A stretch of DNA of 64,000 nucleotides from Macrotrachela quadricornifera (GCA_022393335.1 JAJEKB010020748.1:450481-514480), one strand, 5' to 3'. Positions 1-11,822 are shown, numbered from the stretch's first letter. Program-made: numbers and translations. The notes: generated by a model from the sequence alone, not told the origin.

Positions 1-300
1 TCGACAGTCATGGATAATTCCTTCTATTGTACCATAAGAGAGAGATATCTCGACTATAATTTCATCATAAGTTGAATGTGTATCATTGTTGATACATTGT
101 CGAACTAGTTCAATATTTTTATCTGTAAGTTCAGATACTAGATGATCAGATTGAGAAACATCATTGACATTTTCTCTTCCTTCACGAAAACGTTTGCCTA
201 TCTTGCAACTGTTGGATATGATGAAACATTAAATCCGAAAGCTGTAGCAAGTTCTTCCTGAATTGTCTCTGGTTTTATTTCCAAAATAGTATGAATTTTT
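1..300 (-). pseudogene. Mariner-family transposase N-terminal fragment, broken
   Basis: Read on the minus strand, about 1-198 gives a mariner-type helix-turn-helix region. It contains KRFREGRENVND, then TDKNIELVRQCINNDTHSTY, then LSYGTIEGIIHDC, in the order expected of mariner transposases. About 200-300 gives the preceding segment with SSYPTVAR in another frame. The two parts are separated by a stop (TAG where the family has Trp) and a one-base loss near 190-200. The catalytic domain would lie beyond the left edge, so the total length is unknown. It is clearly not functional as read. Family assignment is from motif recognition only. Confidence 0.65.
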
Positions 301-303
301 TTA

Positions 304-1693
304 TAGTGTCAATCGAACTTATTATCCAGTTTTTAAAATTTTTGTTTTTTGATTCGAACTAAAGTTTATCTGAAAAAATATTGTAACTAAGTCCAAATAG
401 ATTTCATATATATACGATTATAGATAAGACATTCAACTATTTATTCATATAAAAACCTCTTTCATGTTAATTGATTTATAAAATTGACCACAGCGTTCTT
501 AGAACTTTTGGTTAGATCTAAATACAAATTATTGAGATCTATATTTACACATATTATAATTATGACATGATTAAACTTTCAAAAATCAGTACTAAAAATA
601 GAAACTATAATATACTTAATCTGAATTGAAAGATTCAAATGAAAAAAAATTTATAAATTTATCTTTATTTCGACTAAATCATTATGTCGATCATAAAATG
701 ACAAAAATGACTACCATATGTATATTGAGACCATTTCCTATACAATATACACAAAATACTTTATAATTTTATGTGTATTTGCTTTCTCAAATTTAAACAA
801 ACAATAGATATTGATATTCGGTTACTCATTGTTGTTTCCATTTACAGTCTGTTTTTGGATTTAACTGACTTTTATTCAATTCATATTAATTGAAATGATA
901 AGATTTCAAGAGTCGATTCAATCGAATTTAATATTATCGGATAGCATGAAATTTGAACTTCATCTTTTGCAAAAGTCTATGAAAACTATAAGGAAATTAA
1001 TAATTTTCCCTAATCTTACATTGTGATCTATACATAATGAGTAAGAATAATGATTTCTTATAGAACATGTCTAATTTCTAATGTCTTATAACTACATATT
1101 TGTCTCGAATGATCGTTTTCTGGTGGTGAACATGGTGTATGATTAAGTAACTTTGATCATTACTGATAATAGAAGATCCATTTGGAGTTATCGTATATAG
1201 TTCTATGAAATTGATTGATTGTTCCGTAGAAATATTTTTTAAAAAACGTATGCGAGAAGATTTAACATATAAATATTAATCGAAATTTTGAAATATCTAA
1301 TATAATAGATTAAAAACTAATGTTTATTTAAAAATTTACAGTAAAATTTTCAGAGCTTTCATCTAAATTTTTCTTCAAAGTCAGATACTATTCCCATAGA
1401 TGATCTAGCTTGTCTTAATCTTTAACTCAATCAATTGTACTATTGTGTAGAATTCAAAAAAAAATGAAAAAAACAAAGAGCTAAGAAATTAATTTCTTTC
1501 ACAAAATTACTAGTCTTTACTAAAACAGATAATCCATTATCAGCTATATGAACTATTATCTCTCATACTATTAAAATTCTCTTTTCTTTCAAGAAATTCT
1601 GTAAAAAATAGAGAAAACCTATGATGTAAAAAAGATATATAAAAATCTCATTATATAAATTTAAGCTTTGAATACTTACTATTTCTTTAATAG
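304..1693. other. AT-rich stretch, no gene seen
   Basis: No convincing coding frame, RNA or repeat was recognised. It probably includes the intron or flank upstream of the exon that begins at 1694, because that exon starts inside a codon and needs an upstream exon I could not find. Confidence 0.4.
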
Positions 1694-2092
1694 CCACTTC
1701 GTCGATGGTACAATCTCAATACAGATCAGCCTTATCTGCCAATAATCCATTATTTTGTCAAAGAAGTTTCTGTACAGTTCCAAATACCTATTTTGAAGCG
1801 ATTGCAATCAATGTACACATCAATGGAAATTATACTATAGTGTCCAGTAGCACTCAAGATCTGTATGGCTATATATACAGTTACAATTTCAATCCTACTT
1901 TGATAGGTCGAAATTTACTATCAGAAAATGATGAGGGGGCAGGTAATGGACAATTCAAATTAACAATCCCGTTGCAAACTATAATAAAGTATATTTTGGT
2001 TGTAACAACATACAGCACATATGAAGTAGGACAATTCTCAGTCATTACAAGTGGTCCGGGTTTCGTTAATTTTACACGATTAAATATATCAA
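1694..2092 (+). CDS. Bdelloid-type repeated beta domain, internal exon (copy 1)
   Basis: The exon is bounded by an AG acceptor at 1692-1693 and a GTAAGA donor at 2093. It starts with two bases of a codon and ends with one, so it is a symmetric phase 1-1 exon holding one domain of about 130 residues. Recognisable positions are SALSANNPLFCQ near the start, YFEAIAINV, a DLYGYIY strand, NLLSENDEGAGNGQF and IKYILVVTTY, ending in GPG. The same pattern recurs in the exon at 3019. I know this pattern from many rotifer surface-type proteins, but no function is established for it. Reading on past 2092 reaches a stop at 2158, which I take to be intron. The upstream part of the gene was not found. Confidence 0.65.
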
Positions 2093-3018
2093 GTAAGAAA
2101 ACGAGTTATGTGACTATAATTTTCGAATTAAACACGTCAATCGTTGATACAAGAATGTAATGAATTGTACAGAATATTGGATATTCTATTATAAAAGTAA
2201 CTCAGTAAAATATTTCAAATCGAGAACTCGAAGTGCCATTTTCCGATGAGTCGGAGGAATCGATGATGAGTAAGTCAGAAGACATTGATAATGCAAAATC
2301 GAGGCGTCGAAATACTCCTCAAAGGGCCAGTTGGAATTGTCAGCGTTAGAATCAAAAAGAGATGAATGTAGAACAAATAACATAAGCGCAAAAGTAGATA
2401 TATTTTTATACCTAATCATCTTAAAAAAAATCAAACAAAAGATTACTTAAAAATAATCTATAATATAGATGAAATTTTAATTCTCATCGTTCACTTAGAT
2501 AGAGAAATTTGACTAAGTTATCGCACTTTTTATTATAATAGTTCAAGATTTCGATGAAAAAAATAAGAAAGAATATTGTATCTTGTTTTATATGACAGAA
2601 TTTTTATTATATTTCTTTCATAATATAGTAGTATAAGTAGCGATTCACTTAAATAGATATAAGTGGATTAAAATTATACTTTCTTGTTTAATAATTATAT
2701 TTATTATTTGAATGGATAAACACTTAAGAATATTCTAAAAAGCATAAAATACATTAAAAATGATAGAATCCAAAAAAAAAAGATTGAGAAATTTATTGAC
2801 TATTCGAATCGAATGAAATATACATTGACTTGATATGAATCATATTGAACTAGAATATTTGTGAATGTCTTTTATTTTCAGTTCAATATACTTTTTAAAT
2901 CAGTTAGAATAGTTTTTAACAGCATTCTATATATTAAAAAATGCCAAAATTTTGTTTCTACTTTAGAACACTTCGTAAATTCTAAGTACATATTCTTTAT
3001 GATTTTTTTTCTGACTAG
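2093..3018 (+). other. Intron between the two domain exons
   Basis: It runs from GTAAGA at 2093 to AG at 3017-3018. Splicing joins A with CT to make a Thr codon, so the frame is kept. It is AT-rich. A minus-strand frame at 2189-2434 with a hydrophobic start lies inside it, but I do not accept that as a gene. Confidence 0.5.
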
Positions 3019-3413
3019 CTGATACATCTGGATTTGATGTGCGATCAAAATACGAATCAGCTTTGACTTCCACCAGTCCATTGTATTGTCAAGCAAATTC
3101 ATGTGGAACACCAAGATATTATTATCAAGCTATTCAAATCAATGTATCTACATTAGCTTATCATAGAATTTTATGTAATAGTACCATGGATACAGTTGGG
3201 TATATATATAATACTAGTTTCAGTCTCAATTCTTGGCAAAATTACCTATCAACTAATGATCAGAGTGGCACCAATTCACAATTCGCGTTTGGTATTATGT
3301 TACAAAGTGCAATAAAGTATATTTTACTCGTAACAACACGTAATCGAGATGTGACAGGACCATTCTCAATTACTATCGACGGGCCAGGACCTGTTACTTT
3401 CAGTGTTGGATAA
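3019..3413 (+). CDS. Bdelloid-type repeated beta domain, terminal exon (copy 2)
   Basis: This exon has an AG acceptor at 3017-3018, starts with two bases of a codon, and ends in TAA at 3411-3413. It aligns with the exon at 1694: SALTSTSPLYCQ, YYYQAIQINV, DTVGYIY, NYLSTNDQSGTNSQF, IKYILLVTTR and a closing GPGPVTF. The two exons share the same entry phase, which indicates duplication of a whole exon. The product would end shortly after this domain. The conserved Cys pair (CQ and SC, about seven residues apart near the start) suggests a secreted or extracellular protein. Function is unknown. Confidence 0.65.
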
Positions 3414-4326
3414 AAACAATACTATTTATGAATTGATATTAAAAAACTAACTTTAAATTTTTCAAATTCTCTTACAATTAAATGAAAAATACTTTTCTGC
3501 TTATAAATCTTAAGAAAATTCTTACCGCAATTATTTAATTTTCCTAAACAGTCTTAACACTTTTTCTAATTCTGCATTGCTAAAATGTCGCCTTTTTCAA
3601 TCTACTCTTATTGCTTTTCTATGTTTTTTGGCTTATCTCATTCACCTTTGATATTTATATTTTATTTGCTATTTTGTTTTGAATGAATACTTAAAAAGAA
3701 AACGGTATAAAAGTAAATAAGGTCTTTAATAAAAAAAACTAACTCTAGTTGATCATTTATTGCTTCAGTTGAATTGATTTATTTTAAAATGCAGATTCTG
3801 TTGTTCTCGTCTGATGATGGTATCTGTGTAAAAGATACTGAAATATCACGTGGTGTATTAATAGATTTAGCTGTTTCGTTTAATTTTATATTGTTTTATA
3901 CAATTGTTCATACCAGTTTATTTTGCTAGAAGTATTGTTCGATAAATTTAGATTGATTGAAATCATATCGTGTAATCGAAACTATTTTACTGATGAATCT
4001 TCTGCCATTGAATAGTTAAAATGTCGATAGACTTCCAGTAGTTGAAATTTATCTGAGATCTTAAAGATATGTGTGTGATAAGATAATATTTTCGAGAGTT
4101 CAAAACTGGAGCAGAATAAAGAAAAAAGAATATATGTTGAAGATTCGATCATTCGTCATGTACATTTTTAGCTTTTTGCGGCCTTCTTGAAGAGTTCAGT
4201 CTGGCGAAGAACAGCAGTAGAATTAATTCATGTCAAAAAATATGTTAAATTCCTACAATAATCGTCATGGCATAGAAATATATCAATAGATGATCTACAG
4301 GATGTTTTATAATGTTTACCTTTCCT
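3414..4326. other. Intergenic, no gene seen
   Basis: AT-rich sequence downstream of the TAA at 3413. I see no coding frame or structured repeat in it. Confidence 0.4.
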
Positions 4327-4709
4327 TCTAGCAACTTCATTTGTAAAAGATATTACAAGTTATTATGTACCAAATTAAAGTCCATTAAAAACTACATCTA
4401 TGGATGTAATTAATAAAACATATAACAATTATTGGCAATTAAAATTACTGCAATGTTTTAAATCATAAGCCAAAATTAGATCGCATTTTACGACTTTCAT
4501 TCTTCATATACAATTTGCTAGAAAAATAAATTGAAAGAGCACGTTTGTAGATCTAGTTTTTGATAAAGATCATGAACCTACTATTAGTTTTTATGAAACT
4601 GTACATGAAATGTATAGTCTATTAATTACATCCATAAGTCCAGTTATTAATGGACTTTAATTTGAAATATACTACTTTATAATATCGTTTACAAATAAAG
4701 TTGCTAGAG
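4327..4709. mobile_element. MITE-like inverted-repeat element, about 383 bp
   Basis: Two arms of about 88 bases, at about 4327-4417 and 4618-4709, are inverted copies with scattered mismatches. The outer ends read CTAGCAACTT and AAGTTGCTAG. The arms share internal blocks such as AAATTAAAGTCCATTA and ATGGATGTAATTAATA in inverted orientation. The 200-base centre has no coding capacity. I could not identify a clear target duplication, so the superfamily is not assigned. Confidence 0.6.
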
Positions 4710-6120
4710 GAGTCGCACAGTTATGTAACGCTGTATATAAATCACTTTCGGATGACATTTTTGTATCAACATTGTGATATGTAGTTCTTGGCAGATCCTT
4801 CTTTTTTTTTAGAGATAAATGTAAATTTGTTTACTATTTATCTGCTTTCTTCATTCATTGTTATCTGTCTCTCGCTTCGTGTGCACACAGGTGTCCACAA
4901 AGGTCTTTTTTTTTCTTTCCTATGTATTATTAATAAAGACCTATAACAGATAAGTTAAAAGTAATTTGTACTACTCTCGCAACATCTCGTTATAAAGAAT
5001 CAACTATCGATAGCAGTTATTTTTTGGCTAATCCTTGATAGAAAAGAGCTCGAGATTTGTGCCTTTCGCTGCTGAATAGTCAAGACAAGAATTGTAAATA
5101 ATAAACAAGATTTGAAAGGATACGTTGCCAGGAACGCATATACATTCAATTTTTTCAATGTTAAATAGTGAGACAGATATACAGGAACTATTTTAGAATC
5201 CTGCAAGTCTCTACTTATTTCAGTTCTACATTCATAAACATTCTTCACAAAATTACTTTTCTCAGTTTGCCTATCTCGAAGAACTCCAAAAACATTTCCA
5301 ACGTTTGTGATCTACCATGCTATACATCGTCATATAAGTCTTTGCTCTTCAAGTGATAGAAACTTCAGCTATGGCATTTTTAAAAAGGTCACTTTTTTCA
5401 TTTAAGCCTGTGAAGATGCGATTTTTCAAAGAAATTTGATTTCTTCGCTCATCTTAACTGGAAATAAAATTGGATATATGAAATACAAGCTTGATGGTTT
5501 TAAAATAAATAACCTATCTCATTTTATTAAGGCTATCTGTCAAAAATTGACCTCAGCTCAGATACACTCAAATCGCATAACATTTTCAGGGTGTATAAGG
5601 ACTTCAGTGGAGAAGCTTCAGATCTCTATGTCCACATTTATTTCATATATTTAATTTTTTTTTGATCGACAGAGTATGCCAGGATACAACGCCTACTAGA
5701 GCTCTTTTTTAAAATTCTTACTTTGTTAGCGGAGACAAGAGCTAACAAATTCAATACACAATATTTCGTAGAGACATATAGACATTTGGGACAGCGTCCA
5801 ATTCTGAATAAAATAGCCGGTTTGCTTTTTTTAAAAACATTCCTTCTTATTTTTCCTAATTTTTTTCTCTTGTTATTAAAAGGAGTATCGAAAACTGAAC
5901 TAAATAGTGTATCTCTTAAATCTTGTCCGTAGCTTTTGAATCAAATAAATGCATCAACATTTCTGAAGATATCTGTCCGTGAAAAAATAACTATTTTGCA
6001 TAAAAGATTACTCGACAGAGAAAACTGACGAAAATAGACATCATATATCATTGGGTTCAGTTTTTGATACTCTTCTTAAATGCATATAATAAAATACTCC
6101 AAGAGTTTTTCAAATTTTTA
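4710..6120. other. Intergenic, no gene seen
   Basis: Several short frames occur on both strands (for example 5000-5248 minus and 5436-5654 plus). None has family motifs, splice support or coding-like composition. Confidence 0.4.
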
Positions 6121-7021
6121 TTGAATACAACTCGCGAACTCTACATCTTCCTAAACTTTATTTCAATTTCTATGAAGGGTACCCCCCTCTTTTTTCATGA
6201 TTTTTAGATCTCAAGAACGGCAAGTCCAATTGAGCTGAAATTTTTACCACAAATAGAGAACCTAAATTGATGAGACACGTGTTCGAGGAAAAAATTTTCA
6301 AAAGGGGTCTTCTTGCATTTTTTTGGAAAACTACTGGTTTTCCATAAGGTCTCATTGTGCCACCGGTTTTCCCCATCAAACTTCGTCCGATTGAGCTGAA
6401 ATTTTTTTTGAGCTCACCTACGGCTGTATCTCAGAGATATTTTTCAGCTTTTTTCAAAAGCTCGCTTTCTTTTTTTTTTTAACAAAAATACGAAAACGAT
6501 CTCGAAAAAACCGACAAGCCGATCTCGAAAACCCCATAAAGTCGAACGGAATGGTAGGAAACGAAAACGGCCGATTTTACCTCTGGAGAATATATCCAAG
6601 TATCTCTGTTAAAAATTCAGCTCGATCGGACAAAGTTAAAGGGGGGTTAACAGTGGCACAGTAGTGTAACCTGGGTGAAAAGTCAGTTTTTGAGAAAAAT
6701 GAAAAATAAGTTCGGGAACGGTCTGATTTTTTTCCAACATTTTTATGAACAACTTTTCATGCAGAATCCACTGAGCACATAAAAAAAAGTTTTTGAATAA
6801 TTTTTTTTGGGTGACAGCTTCCCATGGTCTTCTAATAGCAGCGAAACAGAGGGTTAAATTGAGGTCATTCAAACGGCGATTGAAATACCAAAAGATGATC
6901 TATCTACAGCGCACATAAACAAAAAAAATTTTTCTAAAGTTCGACAAAAAAAAGAGGGGGGGGTACCCTTAAATACAGCTTGCGAACTCTACGTCTTCAA
7001 AACTTTGTTCAATTACCATTA
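6121..7021. mobile_element. TIR element with GGGTACC ends, bounded by 50-bp direct repeats
   Basis: The element runs from 6175 (AAGGGTACCCCCCTCTTTTT) to about 6970 (AAAAAGAGG, a G run, then GTACCCTT), giving inverted termini of about 21 bases. Outside them, 6121-6173 and 6969-7021 are direct imperfect copies of about 52 bases sharing GCGAACTCTAC. The interior is non-coding, although long A/T runs and repeated GAGCTGAAATTTTT blocks occur at 6231 and 6392. The direct copies are much too long for an ordinary target duplication. Confidence 0.6.
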
Positions 7022-7926
7022 TTTATTGAAACTTTTTTTCAAATTAACTAGAAATAATACTCGTTGAAAACTATGTTTAATTTTGCCTAAAACTCAATTT
7101 TGTCTGACACATATATATATAGCTGTACTTATTAGGCAAGCAACCATCGATCAACAACGAACAGAAGCTAATACACAGCATAATCAAACACAATACCAGT
7201 CAAAACTCCCAGATTATGAAAAAATAATAGAAGATCAGAAGATAATGTTTCTTTTCCATTCTGAAGACCGAATCGGAAACGAGTTAGTACCAATTAATTA
7301 TACAAAATAAAAAAAATGATTTATTTATGAATATTATTGAAAGTCGTCAAAAAATAATACAAAAACGTTTCCAATTCGATGATGACTTTAACAAGACATT
7401 CATTATCCATCAAAATGATATTAATGATGACGAAGATCAAAACGATGGTTATGACGATCACAGTTAAGAGTTGATCAAAATAATATCCAATGACGATTCT
7501 GTTCTTCTCCATTTATGCTCACAAAAATGATCTATCCTCCCCAACTGAAAAAACATTGTGCTTCATCATACTTAATATCCCACCTTAATTACAAATTTCC
7601 TCCTTTATTAAAATATATTAACGCATTTTACACTCAATTCATATACTAGTGGCGTAACCACCAGGGGGGGGGGCGAAGGCACGGGGATGCAATGCCCTCC
7701 CTGTAAGTTTTTTCCGAAAGTGAATATTTTTTTTAAGATTCTCTACTTATGTTATATATATCATACGCATATCCACTATTGCTGTTTAACACTGGTTAAA
7801 AGGGCAAACGTATAGTGTGAAATGTGAAAGAAGTTGCTATTTCTCAAATACAAAACCATTCTAAATTATTTAGAATCAATCGCAGAGCTGGAAGAATCCA
7901 ATATACAAATATTCGTCTACATTCAT
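7022..7926. other. No confident gene; possible degenerate left flank of a retroelement
   Basis: A 75-codon frame at 7083-7310 contains LPDYEKII but has no recognised family. A run of ten G lies near 7666. The last 140 bases lie directly before the piggyBac insertion and could belong to the element into which it inserted, but I could not match them to RT. Confidence 0.35.
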
Positions 7927-10073
7927 TTAACACATTGGGCACGATTCAATTTTCTCGTGAAATTTCTACAAGATGTCATTTTCATGAATAATTCACTTCG
8001 AATAAATGCATCTGATGATCCATTCGTCATCTTCTACTGATTATTGATCCCTCTCTCTCTTGTATTATCGCATAATGGTTCATTTTTAGCAAAGAAATAA
8101 TATTACCTGAGTCAGTTTTTCGTTCTTTCCATGTTATACATGACACATGTGAGAAGAAGGAGGAAAATTCCACACTTTTCTCCGTTCTTCGTATCTACTT
8201 TTCGTTTGACTATATAAAGACGAATGAATTTAGAGAACCGTAAAGATGTCGTTCGAAGGAACCGATTCAGAAGAAAGCACCAGCTCACTCAATGAAGTGA
8301 GTTCTTTAGATGATGATTTTGATGGAATGCATCTGGAATCTGAAAGTTCCGATGAAGAAATGGCTGTTGACGAGGTGAATTCAAGCGATTGGTACGAAAT
8401 AGAACCGGAACCTGATGCAGAATTCGTGGAAGATTATGGACTTGTCGAAGAAGTAGTTTCTGCTTCAGAAGACAACACAATCAATCCTATCGATTGCTAT
8501 CGCCATTTCATTACGGACGAAATTATTGATCTTATGGTTCGTGAAACCAATCGCTATGCGGAGCAATATTTACAAACTCATGAGATTAGCAGACGATCGA
8601 AATTTCGTCAATGGAAATCAACCAACAATCAAGAGATGTGGAAGTTCTTTGGAATCATTATTGAGATGGGATTGGAACAAATGCCCAAACTGAAATACTA
8701 TTGGAGCAGTAGTCAATTGTACCGATTAGATATTATAAGAAATTCCATGTCGAGGGAGAGGTTTGAATTACTCCTGAAGTTTTGACATTTCACGAACAAC
8801 AATAACAAGAATTCGGACCAAGACAAGCTATTCAAGGTGAGGCCGCTCTTAGATTTGCTCAAAGAGAGGTTTACATCAGTCTATATGCCTGGCTCAGTTG
8901 TTAGTATCGATGAAAGTATGGTACCATGGCGAGGTAGACTTTCGTTCAAACAATACATCCCTGGAAAAGCACATAAATACGGCGTGAAGATATACAAGCT
9001 AGCGGCTGTCAATGGATACAACTGGAGCTACATGATCTATACTGGTCAACAAGATCCTATGGCAGGTCTTGAACATGTTGAATCAGTCGTGATAAATCTA
9101 TTGAATGGTCTTTCGGGATGTTATCAAACCGTGGTGGCTGACAACTTCTTTACTAGTATTTCTTTAGCAAAACGTTTGTTGGAAAAGGAAACGTATCTTA
9201 TCGGAACAATGAGGAGTAATCGTGCTGGATCAGGGCATGATGTTGTTCAGAAGAAGCTCAAGCGTGGTGAAGTTTATGGGCAGCAGAACGAAATTAGTAT
9301 AAAACTGATCAAGTGGAAAGATAAAAGAGACATTCTGATGATATCTACTAAACTATCCCATTCAGCAACTGTGGTGAATACTGGAAAAATCAATAAACTG
9401 AATGAACGCATCGTGAAGCCGCAGGTTGTTCTCGATTACAATGAAGGCAGACAAGGTACTGACTTATCAGATCAACTATCAACATACCATACATGTCTAA
9501 GACGGTCAGTAAAATGGTATAGAAAGGTGGTATTCGAGTTGATATTTGGAACTGCAGTAGTTAACAGTTATTTGATTTACAAGGAAATTTATGCATCAAG
9601 CAACATACAGATCATACAGTTCCGTGAAAGTCTGGTGCGATCTTTACTCCTTGGTATGCCCATCGAGAAGCTAAAACCTGGTCCAAGACAACAATTGGCA
9701 AGTCATTCCAAGCGCAAACTTGTTGATCACAAGCTCGAAGAAAAGAAAGGATCTGATCACGATGTCCGAAGACGTTGTGTCAGTTGTTACGAGAAAAACA
9801 GGGAACCACAATCAAGAGAAGCGTGTCATTCGACAACAAAGAAAATAAAAACTTTCTGTCCTGATTGTAACAAATTTTTTTTTCTTGATTGTTTTAACGA
9901 GAAGCATTATGCTATGTAATAAATGGTTTTAAAAATAGCGAAGGGGAACGAGATCGTTCATTATTTATAACCTCTCGCATAAGAATAAAAGAGGAAAAAG
10001 CGTTCTTCTATGAACTTTCTTGCTAAAATATGGTGGGGCCCACCGGTGGGCCCCATCGTGTCCAATGTGTTAA
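7927..10073 (+). mobile_element. Complete piggyBac-type DNA transposon with TTAA duplications
   Basis: TTAA is found at 7927-7930 and 10070-10073. Directly inside are CACATTGGGCACGAT (7931-7945) and ATCGTGTCCAATGTG (10055-10069), which are inverted copies at 14 of 15 positions. TTAA targeting and short termini are diagnostic of piggyBac. A perfect 20-base palindrome, GGGGCCCACCGGTGGGCCCC, sits at 10035-10054 against the right terminus and has no partner on the left. The element is about 2.14 kb and carries a single transposase frame with one nonsense codon, so it looks recently inserted or recently inactivated. Confidence 0.9.
8246..9919 (+). pseudogene. piggyBac transposase (DDE_Tnp_1_7), one in-frame stop
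   Basis: The frame is about 557 codons long, close to the usual piggyBac length, and is interrupted only by TGA at 8783-8785. An acidic N-terminus is followed by the transposase domain. The three catalytic Asp candidates are in VSIDESMVPW (about residue 222), VVADNFFTS (about 299) and GTDLSDQ (about 406), with spacing similar to known piggyBacs. A C-terminal Cys-rich zinc finger (CVSCYEK, CHSTT, CPDCNKF) supports the call. The stop lies where relatives commonly have Trp (LLKF then HFTNN), so a single TGG to TGA change explains it. Upstream of the start, TATATAAA near 8211 could be a TATA box. Confidence 0.9.
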
Positions 10074-10782
10074 AAAAGCACAATATCATGATGGTTATAT
10101 CAAAATTAATTATAACATTGATACATCAGTTGATTTTCTGGATGTTTGTATTACCAATGAAAATAGTCAATTAAAAACAAAAATCTATCATAAACCAGCT
10201 GCTGAACCATATATTTTACCATATAGATCAACTCATTCACGCCATATACATCGTAATATACCATATGGAGCTTTATTACGTGCTACCCGTATTTGTTTTA
10301 ATATCAACAATTTCAATAGTGAGCGTTGTCATATTGATGTAGCCTTATTATTAAATGGTTATCCACCAAATTTTATTACAAAACAATTTTCTCGATTATT
10401 TCATTCAAATAATGGTTTATCTGAAATATAACTAATGAATGACCATGTCTATCATCAGATACATCAAAGATTACTACATCAACATACACGAGGTGAAAAA
10501 CAACTTAAGAAAATAACTGAAGATCCAATTGAAAAACCTTTCGTATTACAACAGAAAATATGGATCAAAAAATTAATGTTTCGAAAATATTTATTCGAAA
10601 ATGGCCTATCAGCAAATTTACAAAAACAATTTATAACGTGGTGGACAGAACATTATGCATTTCCAGGTTCAAACGTTAAAAATGTAAAAGTTCGATCGAT
10701 AGGTATAACACAGCGTACTCTTAACGATTTCTTCATACACAAAAAACCTCCCAAAGAAATGTTAACCAAAATGGAACCGTAA
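10070..10782 (+). pseudogene. Penelope-like (Athena-type) reverse transcriptase, C-terminal part
   Basis: One frame runs from the piggyBac edge to TAA at 10780-10782, with a single in-frame TAA at 10429-10431. It contains the block following the palm of Penelope-like RTs: SVDFLDVCI, TKIYHKPAAEPYILPY, HSRHIHRNIPYGALLRA and VALLLNGYPPNFI. The later part ends with HKKPPKEML and KMEP, the kind of tail I recall from bdelloid Athena elements. No GIY-YIG endonuclease follows, which fits Athena. The catalytic palm is missing. Either the piggyBac insertion separated it from sequence now unrecognisable at the left, or it was already truncated. Confidence 0.75.
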
Positions 10783-10785
10783 ACA

Positions 10786-11144
10786 ATAACAACTGCTTCA
10801 GCATTATTAATTAAAAATTTCTAAACTATACATCTTGTGTGCTCATTTGCTTTGTACATTGTAATAAAACAATTAAAAACTTCTATTTCTTCAAAATAAC
10901 CTTGTGTAAAATATTAATTATGAAATGAATACTTACATACGAATTACTGTATTTTCAAAAACTTATTGCTCCAAGTAAAATAAACATTCTATTTTTTCTT
11001 ATTCATTCTTGATATATACTATCTTCTTCGCTTTCTATTAAAGAAACACGATATTCTCAAAAACAAGCCAAATTATAACTCATCTTATTTAAGTATTCCA
11101 GAAACAAACAACTTTCTTCTTTTCTATACCTTATCTGCTTTAGA
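10786..11144. other. Spacer between retroelement frames
   Basis: AT-rich, with no coding frame recognised. It separates the RT tail from the Gln/Arg-rich frame. Confidence 0.4.
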
Positions 11145-11822
11145 ATGAATAATAATTACAGTCAAATGAGCAATGGTCCATCAAAATAAATTTATTACAA
11201 CAGCACAAATAAATCTAATATTAATCAAATGCTTTCAATCGGCCTTACTACTGAAAGTAAACCATTCTTATCATTCAATTCGAGAAACATGTTTCCAAAC
11301 GAAAGACAATTCATTCGTAATACATCACATCCTAACAATTAAACTACACGACAACTAGGCGGACGAAGACCACGACAACGAAGGCGGCAACACGGAGATG
11401 AAAAACGACGAAAACAGCAAGAGCGAGAAGAAGATATTGAAGTAGAACAACCAGTATCCCAAACAAGCCATCAAATAACCAGAATGTCCTTTGATACTGA
11501 ATCAAATCATCATTAATGGAAATCTTTTGGCTTCTGAAAATATAACGGCGATATATAAAAAAGTCCATTATTGCAAGCTAATAAATGGGAAAAAAACGAT
11601 CCAAAAGCATAGCGGTAACAAAAACAATTGAATGACTTCGAAATACTTGCTCAATTGGAACCATTACGTTTGATCCAGCACGATATTAAACAAGGAAAAT
11701 AATCAAATGAACTACCACAACTATTACAAGAAAAATATAAACAGCAAAACCAACAACAATCAAAACGCTATCCAAAATCGGAAAACACAGTTTTCATATT
11801 GCAACAATTGAACAAAAACTAA
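11145..11822 (+). pseudogene. Gln/Arg-rich retroelement-like frame with eight stops and no frameshift
   Basis: A single reading frame of 226 codons from ATG at 11145 to TAA at 11820 stays coding-like throughout. It is interrupted by TAA at 11187, 11340, 11514, 11556, 11616 and 11700, TGA at 11535 and TAG at 11610. Content includes a basic stretch (GGRRPRQRRRQ near 11358), a Gln/Glu segment, and LNDFEILAQLEPLRLIQHD. No insertion or deletion is needed to follow it. Its position between Penelope-like RT remains and hammerhead ribozymes suggests an accessory frame of the same Athena or Terminon-type element. I do not recognise the protein itself. It could instead be an unrelated low-complexity gene. 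Confidence 0.5.

Noticed and set aside
2189..2434. 81-residue minus-strand frame with signal-peptide-like start
   Set aside because: It lies inside a well-supported plus-strand intron, has no relatives I know and no splice signals.
7083..7310. 75-codon plus frame with LPDYEKII
   Set aside because: Resembles a cytosolic tail, but there is no adjacent exon, no conserved domain and no start context.
11145..11822. Alternative genetic code (TAA/TAG read as Gln) as the primary explanation
   Set aside because: Host genes in the same window end at standard stops with sensible C-termini, and the TGA at 11535 would need a separate reassignment. Decay is simpler.
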